64,000 nt of DNA, taken from the NCBI RefSeq assembly GCF_025947145.1, contig NZ_CP109999.1:2170001-2234000 (forward strand), written 5' to 3'. The notes below the pieces were generated by a model. The model did not search any database, had not been told where the DNA came from, and saw only the letters and a program-made list of their open reading frames with translations. The stretch comes from Flavobacterium sp. N1994 (GTDB lineage Bacteria; Bacteroidota; Bacteroidia; Flavobacteriales; Flavobacteriaceae). Shown here piece by piece: positions 1 through 7,225 of this stretch. The position numbers and the translations under genes were made by a program. Each line of letters begins with the position of its first letter. The stretch's first letter is position 1.

Positions 1-1
1 C

Positions 2-1279
2 TTGCAAGACGCTAAGGCCAAAGCGGATATCAAAGCGATTGATGTTTTTGCTGGGAATTTGAGTCAGTTGTTATTGGCACCGCCATTAGGAGAAAAAAGA
101 ATTTTAGCCATCGACCCCGGATTTCGTTCCGGTTGTAAAATAGTTTGTTTGGATGAAAAAGGGGATTTGTTATACAACGAAACCATTTATCCGCATCAGC
201 CACAGAATGAAACTACCATGGCGATGAAGAAAATCAAATCGATGGTAAATGCCTATAATATTGAAGCGATTTCCATCGGAAACGGAACAGCCAGTCGGGA
301 AACAGAATTCTTTATCAAGAAAATTGCTTTTGATAAACCGGTTCAAGTTTTTGTAGTTTCGGAAGCTGGGGCATCGGTGTATTCCGCTAGTAAAATAGCT
401 CGTGAGGAATTTCCAAAATATGACGTAACCGTTCGAGGATCTGTTTCTATAGGAAGAAGATTAGCAGACCCGTTGGCAGAATTGGTAAAAATCGACCCAA
501 AATCAATTGGAGTAGGTCAGTACCAACATGATGTGGACCAAAATAAACTTAAAGAAGAATTGGATACTGTTGTAGTACGTTGTGTGAATTCGGTCGGCAT
601 CAATATCAATACCGCCAGTAAATCGTTATTGAGTTATGTATCTGGAATTGGCGAAAAAATGGCAGAAAACATTGTAGCTTACCGTTCGGAAAACGGTCCT
701 TTTGAAGACAGAAAGCAACTAAAAAAAGTTCCACGATTAGGAGATAAAGCCTATCAACAGGCGGCCGCTTTCGTTCGAATTCATAATGGAAAAAATCCGC
801 TAGATAATTCAGCGGTGCATCCGGAAGCCTATCCAATTGTTGAAAAAATGGCTAAAGATTTGGGACTAAAAACCAATGATTTAATTGCCAATAAAGAAAA
901 GATTTCGCAAATCAAATTAGACCAATACATCACCCCAGAAATAGGAATGCTTGGACTAAAAGATATCGTAAAAGAACTCGAAAAACCGGGACTCGATCCA
1001 AGAAAAGCAGCCAAAGTATTCGAATTTGACCCAACGGTGACCACTATAAAAAATGTTCGTTCCGGAATGATTTTACCAGGCATTGTGAATAACATTACTG
1101 CCTTCGGTTGCTTTGTGGATATTGGAATTAAGGAAAGCGGACTGGTTCACATCTCCCAACTAAAAGCAGGTTTTGTTTCAGATGTGAATGAAGTAGTGAA
1201 ATTACACCAACATGTTCAAGTGAAAGTTGTTGAGGTGGATGAAGAACGAAAAAGAATTCAACTGACTATGGTTTTTTAA
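2..1279 (+). CDS. tex: Tex-like RNA-binding transcription accessory protein, 3' part
   Basis: The 5' end lies outside the window, so only the C-terminal 425 or so residues are seen and the first codon here is not a true start. Three Tex domains follow in order: a YqgF/RNase H-like fold opening with IDPGFRSGCK (about residues 35-160), helix-hairpin-helix repeats around VSGIGEKMAENIVAYR (about 190-290), and a C-terminal S1 RNA-binding domain starting near VRSGMILPGIV (about 350-425). Tex proteins are cytoplasmic, bind nucleic acids and contact the transcription machinery; their exact role is still debated. The domain order makes the family call very safe. No clear terminator follows the stop codon. 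Confidence 0.95.
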   Translation: MQDAKAKADIKAIDVFAGNLSQLLLAPPLGEKRILAIDPGFRSGCKIVCLDEKGDLLYNETIYPHQPQNETTMAMKKIKSMVNAYNIEAISIGNGTASRETEFFIKKIAFDKPVQVFVVSEAGASVYSASKIAREEFPKYDVTVRGSVSIGRRLADPLAELVKIDPKSIGVGQYQHDVDQNKLKEELDTVVVRCVNSVGININTASKSLLSYVSGIGEKMAENIVAYRSENGPFEDRKQLKKVPRLGDKAYQQAAAFVRIHNGKNPLDNSAVHPEAYPIVEKMAKDLGLKTNDLIANKEKISQIKLDQYITPEIGMLGLKDIVKELEKPGLDPRKAAKVFEFDPTVTTIKNVRSGMILPGIVNNITAFGCFVDIGIKESGLVHISQLKAGFVSDVNEVVKLHQHVQVKVVEVDEERKRIQLTMVF

Positions 1280-1590
1280 TGCCGAAAACCTTTTCAAAGT
1301 CCTTTTATAAACCGAAAAACCCCTTAGTCAATTCAAATGGATTGATTGCAGGTTCATCTGAATAGTAAATAGGTTTATCTCCATTGATATTACATCGAAC
1401 TCCATCGTCAGTAAATCAAAGTCAATCGTCCGTAGGTTTATCGCAGCCGACGGAAGATTAATCCTAATTGGCGGAAGCTCAATCTAGACCTATGGAAGGT
1501 TAATCTAGAGCGGATTACCCTTTACTAAAATAGTTTGGCACTTTTTTTGAGAGGATTTATTTTGAATAATCAATTTATAATAAGGAACTC
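1280..1590. other. Long intergenic region with phased repeats
   Basis: No gene is seen in these 311 bases. The stretch holds a periodic array (1370-1505, listed separately) and then the leader of the downstream HTH gene, where AAGGA lies shortly before the ATG at 1591. I see no hairpin followed by a T-run that would terminate tex. Confidence 0.7.
1370..1505. repeat. 21-bp periodic array of degenerate WAGNTTAATC-type repeats
   Basis: TAGGTTTATC occurs at 1370-1379 and again at 1433-1442, a distance of 63 (3 x 21). Related decamers continue at exact 21-bp steps: AAGATTAATC at 1454, AAGCTCAATC at 1475 and AAGGTTAATC at 1496. Between 1394 and 1427 four ATC words lie 10-11 bp apart. The spacing is two helical turns, or one turn in the middle part, so all copies face the same side of the helix. 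CTAG and TATGGA words are interspersed. The array could be operator sites for the regulator encoded downstream or a degenerate intergenic minisatellite. Confidence 0.65.
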
Positions 1591-1944
1591 ATGATACGAT
1601 TAAACATTACCAGGATTTTAAAGATAAAAGGGATAACCGAAGCCAATCAATTTTTTATTCAGCGAGGCCATTCGCCTAGTTATACTTATCATCTGCTACG
1701 CGATAACCTCGATTCGCTTTCGATGAAAAAGCTAGAGATGTTATGTACCGATTTGAATTGCACTCCCAATGATTTGCTGACTTACATTCCAGAAACCAAA
1801 AAAACACTAGCTCCGGATCACGCCTTGCATAGCTTAACAAAAACAGAAACGATTACGGAAGTTAACAAGCTGCTACACAATTTACCGTTGGAAAAAATTG
1901 AGGAATTGTACAAAGTCTTGAAGGGAGGAGAGACAAACGAGTAG
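1591..1944 (+). CDS. Small Cro/C1-type helix-turn-helix regulator
   Basis: This 117-residue cytoplasmic protein has an N-terminal region of about 65 residues (MIRLNITRILKIKGI ... LSMKKLEMLCTDLNCTPNDLL) that fits the compact Cro/C1-type HTH fold (HTH_26-like), in which the last helix carries the CTPNDLL end typical of these families. The C-terminal half is helical and charged, ending in EKIEELYKVLKG, and may dimerise. ATG at 1591 is preceded by AAGGA. The gene stands alone: a hairpin follows it and a repeat array precedes it, which may be its own operator. Target genes cannot be read from sequence. Confidence 0.75.
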   Translation: MIRLNITRILKIKGITEANQFFIQRGHSPSYTYHLLRDNLDSLSMKKLEMLCTDLNCTPNDLLTYIPETKKTLAPDHALHSLTKTETITEVNKLLHNLPLEKIEELYKVLKGGETNE

Positions 1945-1980
1945 CCTTGTATAAAAAAGAACCTATTGTGTTGCAATAAA

Positions 1981-2012
1981 AAATCCCAAACGCAATTAAG
2001 AATTTGGGATTT
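1981..2012. terminator. Bidirectional hairpin terminator
   Basis: AAATCCCAAA (1981-1990) pairs perfectly with TTTGGGATTT (2003-2012), with a 12-base loop. It lies between two convergent genes, the HTH regulator and the alpha/beta hydrolase, and A/T tracts flank both sides. Confidence 0.8.
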
Positions 2013-2032
2013 AAGTATAACGCTTGAAGTAA

Positions 2033-3412
2033 TTATCTTTTAAGAATCCAAGAACTCATTTTATCTAAAACTACCGGAGCGATAGTTTGTTCTAGTTGAC
2101 CATATTCCTCGACCGTTCCTGTTTTAGCTTCTTGAAAAAGGTGATTTAAGTTAGGAAGTTCTATAATTTCAAATTGTTTGTTTTTGGCTTTTTCTAATGA
2201 AGCTTTTATTCCAGCTAGGTTTTCTTTAGAAATTACTTGTAAATCTTTAGTTCCGTTCATAGCCAATACCGGAATTTTAAGCTTGCTCCAATACACATCC
2301 GGATTGATTTTTAAGAAATAGGTATACCAAGGAATGCTAATTTTTTTGCTTTCCTGTTCGGCTACTGTTGCTATTTCTTTTGCATCTGGTTGTTGTTCTT
2401 CGGGTAGTTTTTGCATGCTTGCAATCAGCACTTTTTTGAGCTCCCCTTGTAAATCATTTCCAGTGTGATTTTTTACCAATGCATAAAGTTTTCGATTGGT
2501 TTCTTCCCCTGATTTTATGGCATCATCTGAAGCTCCCGAAGCTTTTGCAATGGCATTAGTTTGTAATATCAACAATTCATCTGTTGGAATTCCAGGACCC
2601 GCCATAGTAATAATGAATTTTACTTTCGGGTTTTGTGAGGCTACCATTGGCGCTATAATTCCTCCTTCGCTGTGACCAATTAAACCAATTTTTGAGAATC
2701 CTTTTTGAGCTAAGAAATCTACTGCAGCATTAGTGTCATCTGCAAAATTTTTAGTGGTTACACTCATCGTTAAACCATCAGAACCGCCAATTCCTCTATC
2801 ATCAACTCTTAAAACACCAATTCCTTTTTTAGCAAAATCATCAGCAATTACCCAAAAAGATTGGTGTCCAAAAATTTCAGAATTTCTGTTTTGTTGTCCC
2901 GAACCTGTGATTAAAACCACAACTGGGAATTCCTTTTTGTTTGAAGGTGTTGTCAGGGTTCCGGCCAAGGTGTTTTTATCTATTGGATTGATAAAGGTTA
3001 CTTCTTCTATTTTATAGTTAAAAGGAGGTTGTGGTGTTTGAGGTCTTTTCAGCACTGATTCACCGTCTTTTTTTCGAGTTAAAATCAAAGGCAAACTCAT
3101 AGGTCCTTGTGTAAAAGTCCCTTCAATTTTATCAACATTTAAAGATCCTTTGAATTGAAGCTGCATAGTAGTAGAAACTAAAGTAAGCTCATTTTTTTCA
3201 AATGTAGTTTGACTTATTGCAATGTCTTTTGCTCCTTGCATTGGACTATCCATGGTAGAAACCAATTGATTTCCCTTTTGTTTGATATTAAAAATCAAAG
3301 GGAGTTTGTTTCCTTGAATATCCAATTCACCTCCCCAAGAACCTATAATTTCTTGGCTATAAATAAAGGAAAATGAAAAAAGAGAGACAATAATAAAGAA
3401 GTAAGTTTTCAT
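2033..3412 (-). CDS. Secreted alpha/beta hydrolase
   Basis: The 459-residue protein starts with a signal peptide (hydrophobic stretch ending FIYSQ at about residue 19), so it should act in the periplasm or at the surface. A beta-rich N-terminal domain (about 20-115) precedes an alpha/beta hydrolase fold. The catalytic serine sits in LIGHSEGG, the oxyanion region is near LITGSGQQNR, the acid is probably in NGTKDLQV and the histidine in LPNLNHLF. Such proteins are usually annotated as esterases or S9-like peptidases; the substrate is unknown. TATATTTA at 3443-3450 (minus strand) could be its promoter. It shares a bidirectional terminator with the HTH gene. Confidence 0.88.
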   Translation of the reverse strand: MKTYFFIIVSLFSFSFIYSQEIIGSWGGELDIQGNKLPLIFNIKQKGNQLVSTMDSPMQGAKDIAISQTTFEKNELTLVSTTMQLQFKGSLNVDKIEGTFTQGPMSLPLILTRKKDGESVLKRPQTPQPPFNYKIEEVTFINPIDKNTLAGTLTTPSNKKEFPVVVLITGSGQQNRNSEIFGHQSFWVIADDFAKKGIGVLRVDDRGIGGSDGLTMSVTTKNFADDTNAAVDFLAQKGFSKIGLIGHSEGGIIAPMVASQNPKVKFIITMAGPGIPTDELLILQTNAIAKASGASDDAIKSGEETNRKLYALVKNHTGNDLQGELKKVLIASMQKLPEEQQPDAKEIATVAEQESKKISIPWYTYFLKINPDVYWSKLKIPVLAMNGTKDLQVISKENLAGIKASLEKAKNKQFEIIELPNLNHLFQEAKTGTVEEYGQLEQTIAPVVLDKMSSWILKR

Positions 3413-3450
3413 GTGTTTTGGTTTAAAGTATAATGCAATGGGTAAATATA

Positions 3451-3483
3451 AAAAATCCCAATTTCCATTGCTGGAAGTTGGGA
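3451..3483 (-). terminator. Rho-independent terminator of tatA
   Basis: TCCCAATTTCCA (3456-3467) pairs with TGGAAGTTGGGA (3472-3483) with one mismatch. On the minus strand the stem is followed by a T-run (3455-3451), as expected downstream of the tatA-like gene. Confidence 0.8.
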
Positions 3484-3507
3484 TATATTTTTTAAATGGA
3501 ATGAAAA

Positions 3508-3690
3508 TTATTTGGTTTCTTCTTCTTTTTTAGAAGTAGCGTTAGAATCGTCTTCTCCTTTAGAGGCTTTTTTAAATTCATTTATTCCAGTACCTAAACC
3601 TTTCATTAATTCTGGAATTTTTTTACCTCCAAAAAGTAATAAAACAACAACTAGAATCACTAATATTTCAGGCATTCCTAATCTTCCCAT
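3508..3690 (-). CDS. tatA: Twin-arginine translocase subunit TatA/E
   Basis: This 60-residue protein has the TatA plan: a short N-terminus with one membrane helix ([17 protein letters not shown]), the conserved [16 protein letters not shown] hinge and amphipathic helix, then a charged tail ending KKEEETK. It forms the pore component that carries folded proteins across the inner membrane. It is monocistronic here, with a TACCTTTG promoter element about 50 bases upstream and a hairpin terminator downstream. tatC is not in the window. Confidence 0.93.
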   Translation of the reverse strand: MGRLGMPEILVILVVVLLLFGGKKIPELMKGLGTGINEFKKASKGEDDSNATSKKEEETK

Positions 3691-3738
3691 GATATATAAT
3701 TTTATGCTTTCGCAGATTTTATTTTAAATAAACTTGGG

Positions 3739-3746
3739 CAAAGGTA
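3739..3746 (-). promoter_or_regulatory. Promoter -7 element of tatA
   Basis: TACCTTTG on the minus strand fits the Bacteroidota -7 consensus TAnnTTTG and lies 48 bases upstream of the tatA ATG. No clear -33 TTG was found. Confidence 0.6.
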
Positions 3747-3817
3747 AAAAGAAAATAACATTCTTTTGAATTTCACGATAATAAATATACGTTAAACATT
3801 TGAGATTAAGAGGAGGG

Positions 3818-3855
3818 CTGCCAGTGGCAGTCAGGTACACTAACTTTAGTTAGTG
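3818..3855. repeat. Two adjacent short inverted repeats in a divergent intergenic region
   Basis: CTGCCA-G-TGGCAG (3818-3830) is followed by CACTAACT-TT-AGTTAGTG (3838-3855), both perfect. They lie between the divergent promoters of tatA and the M23 peptidase gene. No T-run follows, so an operator, or a structured element outside the transcripts, is as likely as a terminator. Confidence 0.6.
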
Positions 3856-3900
3856 AAATAATACAGCACTGTTCCGTCAATTCGGTGCCAACTTATTTTC

Positions 3901-3908
3901 TATATTTG
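3901..3908 (+). promoter_or_regulatory. Promoter -7 element of the M23 peptidase operon
   Basis: TATATTTG matches TAnnTTTG exactly and lies 19 bases before the ATG at 3928. Confidence 0.7.
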
Positions 3909-3927
3909 TAACACATTCAAAAGAATC

Positions 3928-4797
3928 ATGTCTGAAAAACGACTCAAACGAAAAATAATAAAGAAAAAACTCTTCACAAAAAACCGCTTGGTTATTTTGA
4001 ACGAAGACACTTTTGAAGAAATATTCTCCCTTCGATTGACCTTGATGAATGTCTTTGTGGTGGCCACAGTGGGTGCTTTGCTAATTATTTTTGTCACTAC
4101 ATACATAATTGCTTTTACCCCTTTGCGGGAATTTATTCCAGGTTATGCTTCAACAAAATTAAAAAGAGATGCTACTGAGTTGGCACTGAAATCAGATTCT
4201 CTAACTAAAGCTTTTAAGAAGAACGATGCTTATATCAAATCGATAAAGAAGATTTTGACTGGCGATTTAGATTATGCAAAATTCAATAAAGACTCTATTT
4301 TAGCAACAGCACAAGAAGCAGTTTCGCAGGAGGAATTAAAACCTTCAAAAGCCGATTTACAGTTACGAGCAGAGGTAGAACAAGAAGATAAATACAATCT
4401 TTTTGAAAAAGCAAAACCCAAAGTCACCACAGTTTTATTTCCTCCAGTAAAAGGAATGATAACCGAAAAATTCAATCCTAAAGACAAACATTATGCGGTT
4501 GATATTGCTTTGGCTAAAAACACACCGATAAAATCAATCCTCAGCGGAAAAGTAATTTTTGCCGATTGGACACCTAATACAGGAAATGTAGTTATCATAA
4601 GACATAACAACGGATTTATTTCGGTTTATAAACACGCTTCTTCGGTTACAGTTGATCAAGGCGATGCAGTAAGAACAGGAGAAGTTATTGCTTTAGCAGG
4701 TTCGACAGGACAAGAATCTACGGGAGTGCATCTGCATTTTGAATTATGGAAAGATGGTTATCCCATTGATCCAAGTATTTTTATTGAATTCGAATAA
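3928..4797 (+). CDS. Membrane-anchored M23 family metallopeptidase
   Basis: The 289-residue protein has a very basic N-terminus, one membrane helix (about residues 37-65, FVVATVGALLIIFVTTYIIA), a helical periplasmic linker and a C-terminal LytM domain (about 170-285). Zinc ligands of the M23 family are present: HYAVD (H...D), and HLHFELW near the end, plus the YKHAS histidine. It is therefore probably an active peptidoglycan endopeptidase facing the periplasm. The downstream GH3-family gene begins one base after its stop codon, so the two should be co-transcribed. An exact TATATTTG promoter element precedes it. Confidence 0.9.
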   Translation: MSEKRLKRKIIKKKLFTKNRLVILNEDTFEEIFSLRLTLMNVFVVATVGALLIIFVTTYIIAFTPLREFIPGYASTKLKRDATELALKSDSLTKAFKKNDAYIKSIKKILTGDLDYAKFNKDSILATAQEAVSQEELKPSKADLQLRAEVEQEDKYNLFEKAKPKVTTVLFPPVKGMITEKFNPKDKHYAVDIALAKNTPIKSILSGKVIFADWTPNTGNVVIIRHNNGFISVYKHASSVTVDQGDAVRTGEVIALAGSTGQESTGVHLHFELWKDGYPIDPSIFIEFE

Positions 4798-4798
4798 T

Positions 4799-6286
4799 AT
4801 GTCTATAAAATCAATTGCTGCCAAAATATTTGCAAACATCATTCACAACAAAACGCAAAAATGGGTTCAAAACCCTATAGCTACACAACAAAAAGTGTTA
4901 AGTGAATTATTGGCAACAGCCAAAGAAACTCAGTTTGGAAGAGACCATGATTTTTCTAAAATCAAATCGTTCGAAGATTTTGCCAAACAGGTTCCAATAA
5001 GAGATTACGAAGAATTACGTCCTTATGTTGACCGAGTAGTAAAAGGCGAGGAGGACATTCTTTGGATTGGTAAACCCATTTATTTTGCTAAAACTTCAGG
5101 CACCACCTCGGGCGCTAAATATATTCCGTTAACCAAGGAATCGATGCCGTTTCACATAGAGGCAGCAAGAAATGCCATTTTGAGTTATATTCACGAAACG
5201 GGCAAAACGGATTTTGTAGATGGTAAAATGATTTTCCTTCAAGGAAGCCCCATTTTGGAAGAAAAAAACGGAATCAAATTAGGAAGGCTTTCCGGAATTG
5301 TAGCGCATTTTGTTCCGAAATATTTGCAAAAAAACAGAATGCCTAGTTGGGAAACCAATTGCATTGAAGACTGGGAAACCAAATTGGATGCCATTGTAGA
5401 AGAAACTTTTAACGAAAACATGAGCGTTATTTCAGGCATTCCGTCGTGGGTTCAAATGTATTTTGAGAAGTTGCAACAAAAAGGGAACAAGCCTGTTGGA
5501 GACATTTTTAAAAATTTCAATTTATTCATTTACGGAGGAGTAAATTACGAACCCTATCGAGCCAAATTTGAAAATCTTATTGGACGAAAAGTGGACTCGA
5601 TTGAGTTGTTTCCAGCCTCCGAAGGCTTTTTTGCTTACCAAGATTCTCAAAAAGACAAGGGAATGTTACTGCTTTTGAATTCAGGTATTTTCTATGAGTT
5701 TGTAAAATCGGAAGAGTTTTTTACGGAAAAGCCAAGACGCTACACCATTGGAGAAGTAGAATTGAATGTCAATTATGTTCTTATTATTTCTACGAATGCC
5801 GGACTTTGGGGCTACAACATTGGCGACACTATTCAGTTCACAAGTTTAAAGCCTTATCGTGTAATCGTTTCAGGAAGAATTAAACATTACATTTCTGCTT
5901 TTGGAGAACATGTGATTGGAAAGGAAGTTGAAAGTGCTTTAAAAGAAGCTATGGAAAATTCTACTATTCGTGTTAACGAATTTACAGTAGCACCACAAAT
6001 AAATCCTGGCGAAGGGTTGCCCTATCACGAATGGTTTATAGAATTTGAAAATGAACCGGAAGACCTTGAAGTATTTGCTTTGGCTATTGACCAAGCGATG
6101 CGGAAACAGAACACCTATTATGATGATTTAATAATTGGCAATGTTTTGAGAACAGTCATTGTGACTAAAGTTGCTAATAACGGATTTCAAGACTACATGA
6201 AATCAATTGGAAAATTAGGAGGACAGAACAAATTACCCCGACTTAGTAATGATAGAAAAATAGCAGATTTATTAAAAAGAGAATAG
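4799..6286 (+). CDS. GH3 auxin-responsive promoter family adenylating enzyme
   Basis: At 495 residues the protein matches the bacterial GH3 family, acyl-adenylate-forming enzymes that in plants conjugate acyl acids to amino acids. The ATP-binding motif KTSGTTSGAKYIPLT lies near residue 100, followed by ELFPASEGFFAY and the hinge region around GYNIGDTI and SGRIKHYISAFGEHV. No signal peptide is seen, so it is cytoplasmic. I start it at 4799 because MSIKSIAAKIFA is the natural N-terminus; an ATG 60 bases upstream lies inside the peptidase gene. The substrate in flavobacteria is unknown. Confidence 0.88.
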   Translation: MSIKSIAAKIFANIIHNKTQKWVQNPIATQQKVLSELLATAKETQFGRDHDFSKIKSFEDFAKQVPIRDYEELRPYVDRVVKGEEDILWIGKPIYFAKTSGTTSGAKYIPLTKESMPFHIEAARNAILSYIHETGKTDFVDGKMIFLQGSPILEEKNGIKLGRLSGIVAHFVPKYLQKNRMPSWETNCIEDWETKLDAIVEETFNENMSVISGIPSWVQMYFEKLQQKGNKPVGDIFKNFNLFIYGGVNYEPYRAKFENLIGRKVDSIELFPASEGFFAYQDSQKDKGMLLLLNSGIFYEFVKSEEFFTEKPRRYTIGEVELNVNYVLIISTNAGLWGYNIGDTIQFTSLKPYRVIVSGRIKHYISAFGEHVIGKEVESALKEAMENSTIRVNEFTVAPQINPGEGLPYHEWFIEFENEPEDLEVFALAIDQAMRKQNTYYDDLIIGNVLRTVIVTKVANNGFQDYMKSIGKLGGQNKLPRLSNDRKIADLLKRE

Positions 6287-6301
6287 TTAAAAACAGAAAA
6301 A

Positions 6302-7183
6302 ATGCAGGTAAAAAGAAGTTTGTGGTTGGTATTGTTGATAGGATTTTCTTTATCGGCTCAAGTGAAAGGTATAGTGAAAGATAGTATTACAGGAAAACCG
6401 ATTTCCTACGTAAATATTGCTGTTGAAAATGAAAACAAAGGGACCACTTCTGAAGAGAATGGAGAGTTTAGTATTAACATCAAGCCCGAAAGCAGAAATC
6501 TAATTTTTTCAGCGCTAGGCTATGAAAAACTAAAAATTAAAGCAACACTTGTTAATGAAGTAAGATTAGTTCCTAAAACTTTTCAATTAGATGAGGTAGT
6601 TATTTCTAAAAGATTTGGAACAAAAACTATAGAAATTGGCAGTACAAATAACGAAATTGCACAAGCTTTTGATAACGGACCAAGAATAGATGTTAAGTAT
6701 TTTCCTTACGTTCCCAAGTATAAAAAAACAAAATACTTAAAGCAAGTTTCCATCTACACCGACAGTAGTATTGAAAATGCTACAATACGACTTCACTTTT
6801 ACAATGTTGATGATTTTGGGTTTCCAAGTGATGAGTTGCTTGAAAAAGACTTTATTGTCACGGTTAAGAAAGGCGTCAAAAAATCCTATTTTAATATTAG
6901 CGACTTTAATCTGAGAATGCCTAAAAAAGGGCTATTTGTTGGGTTCGAAAAATTAATTATCGAAAAGAATAAAGTTGAAAATACCGTTACCGATTATAAT
7001 TCAAATACAACCCGAGTTGAAAAGACCTATTACCCTTTTGTGCTTTATAATTTTGTGCCTAGTAATTACTATTATACTTTTTATGGAGGTAAATGGAATA
7101 GGGAAACTAAAACAGTCAATGGGAATACAAAGGAAAACATGATGATTAATGAGCCAGCAATAAACCTAATTCTAACCAACTAA
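6302..7183 (+). CDS. Secreted protein with carboxypeptidase-like regulatory domain
   Basis: The protein (293 residues) has a signal peptide ending LSLSAQ and then a CarboxypepD_reg-like beta-sandwich (VKGIVKDSITGKPISYVNIAV ... FSALGYEKLKI, about residues 20-95), followed by the segment LDEVVIS that resembles the TonB-box region in SusC-type proteins. The remaining 190 residues, with many aromatic and beta-prone segments, match no family I recognise. No outer-membrane barrel follows, so it is not a TonB receptor. It lies 15 bases after the GH3 gene and is probably in the same operon. A role at the outer membrane or cell surface is inferred. Confidence 0.75.
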   Translation: MQVKRSLWLVLLIGFSLSAQVKGIVKDSITGKPISYVNIAVENENKGTTSEENGEFSINIKPESRNLIFSALGYEKLKIKATLVNEVRLVPKTFQLDEVVISKRFGTKTIEIGSTNNEIAQAFDNGPRIDVKYFPYVPKYKKTKYLKQVSIYTDSSIENATIRLHFYNVDDFGFPSDELLEKDFIVTVKKGVKKSYFNISDFNLRMPKKGLFVGFEKLIIEKNKVENTVTDYNSNTTRVEKTYYPFVLYNFVPSNYYYTFYGGKWNRETKTVNGNTKENMMINEPAINLILTN

Positions 7184-7196
7184 ACGACAAAAACCC

Positions 7197-7204
7197 TATA
7201 TTTG
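7197..7204 (+). promoter_or_regulatory. Promoter -7 element before the phosphorylase-like gene
   Basis: TATATTTG is an exact TAnnTTTG match. It overlaps an in-frame TTG at 7202, which argues that translation starts at ATG 7226 and not at that TTG. Confidence 0.65.
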
Positions 7205-7225
7205 CGGGTTAGAAAAAATAATTTA

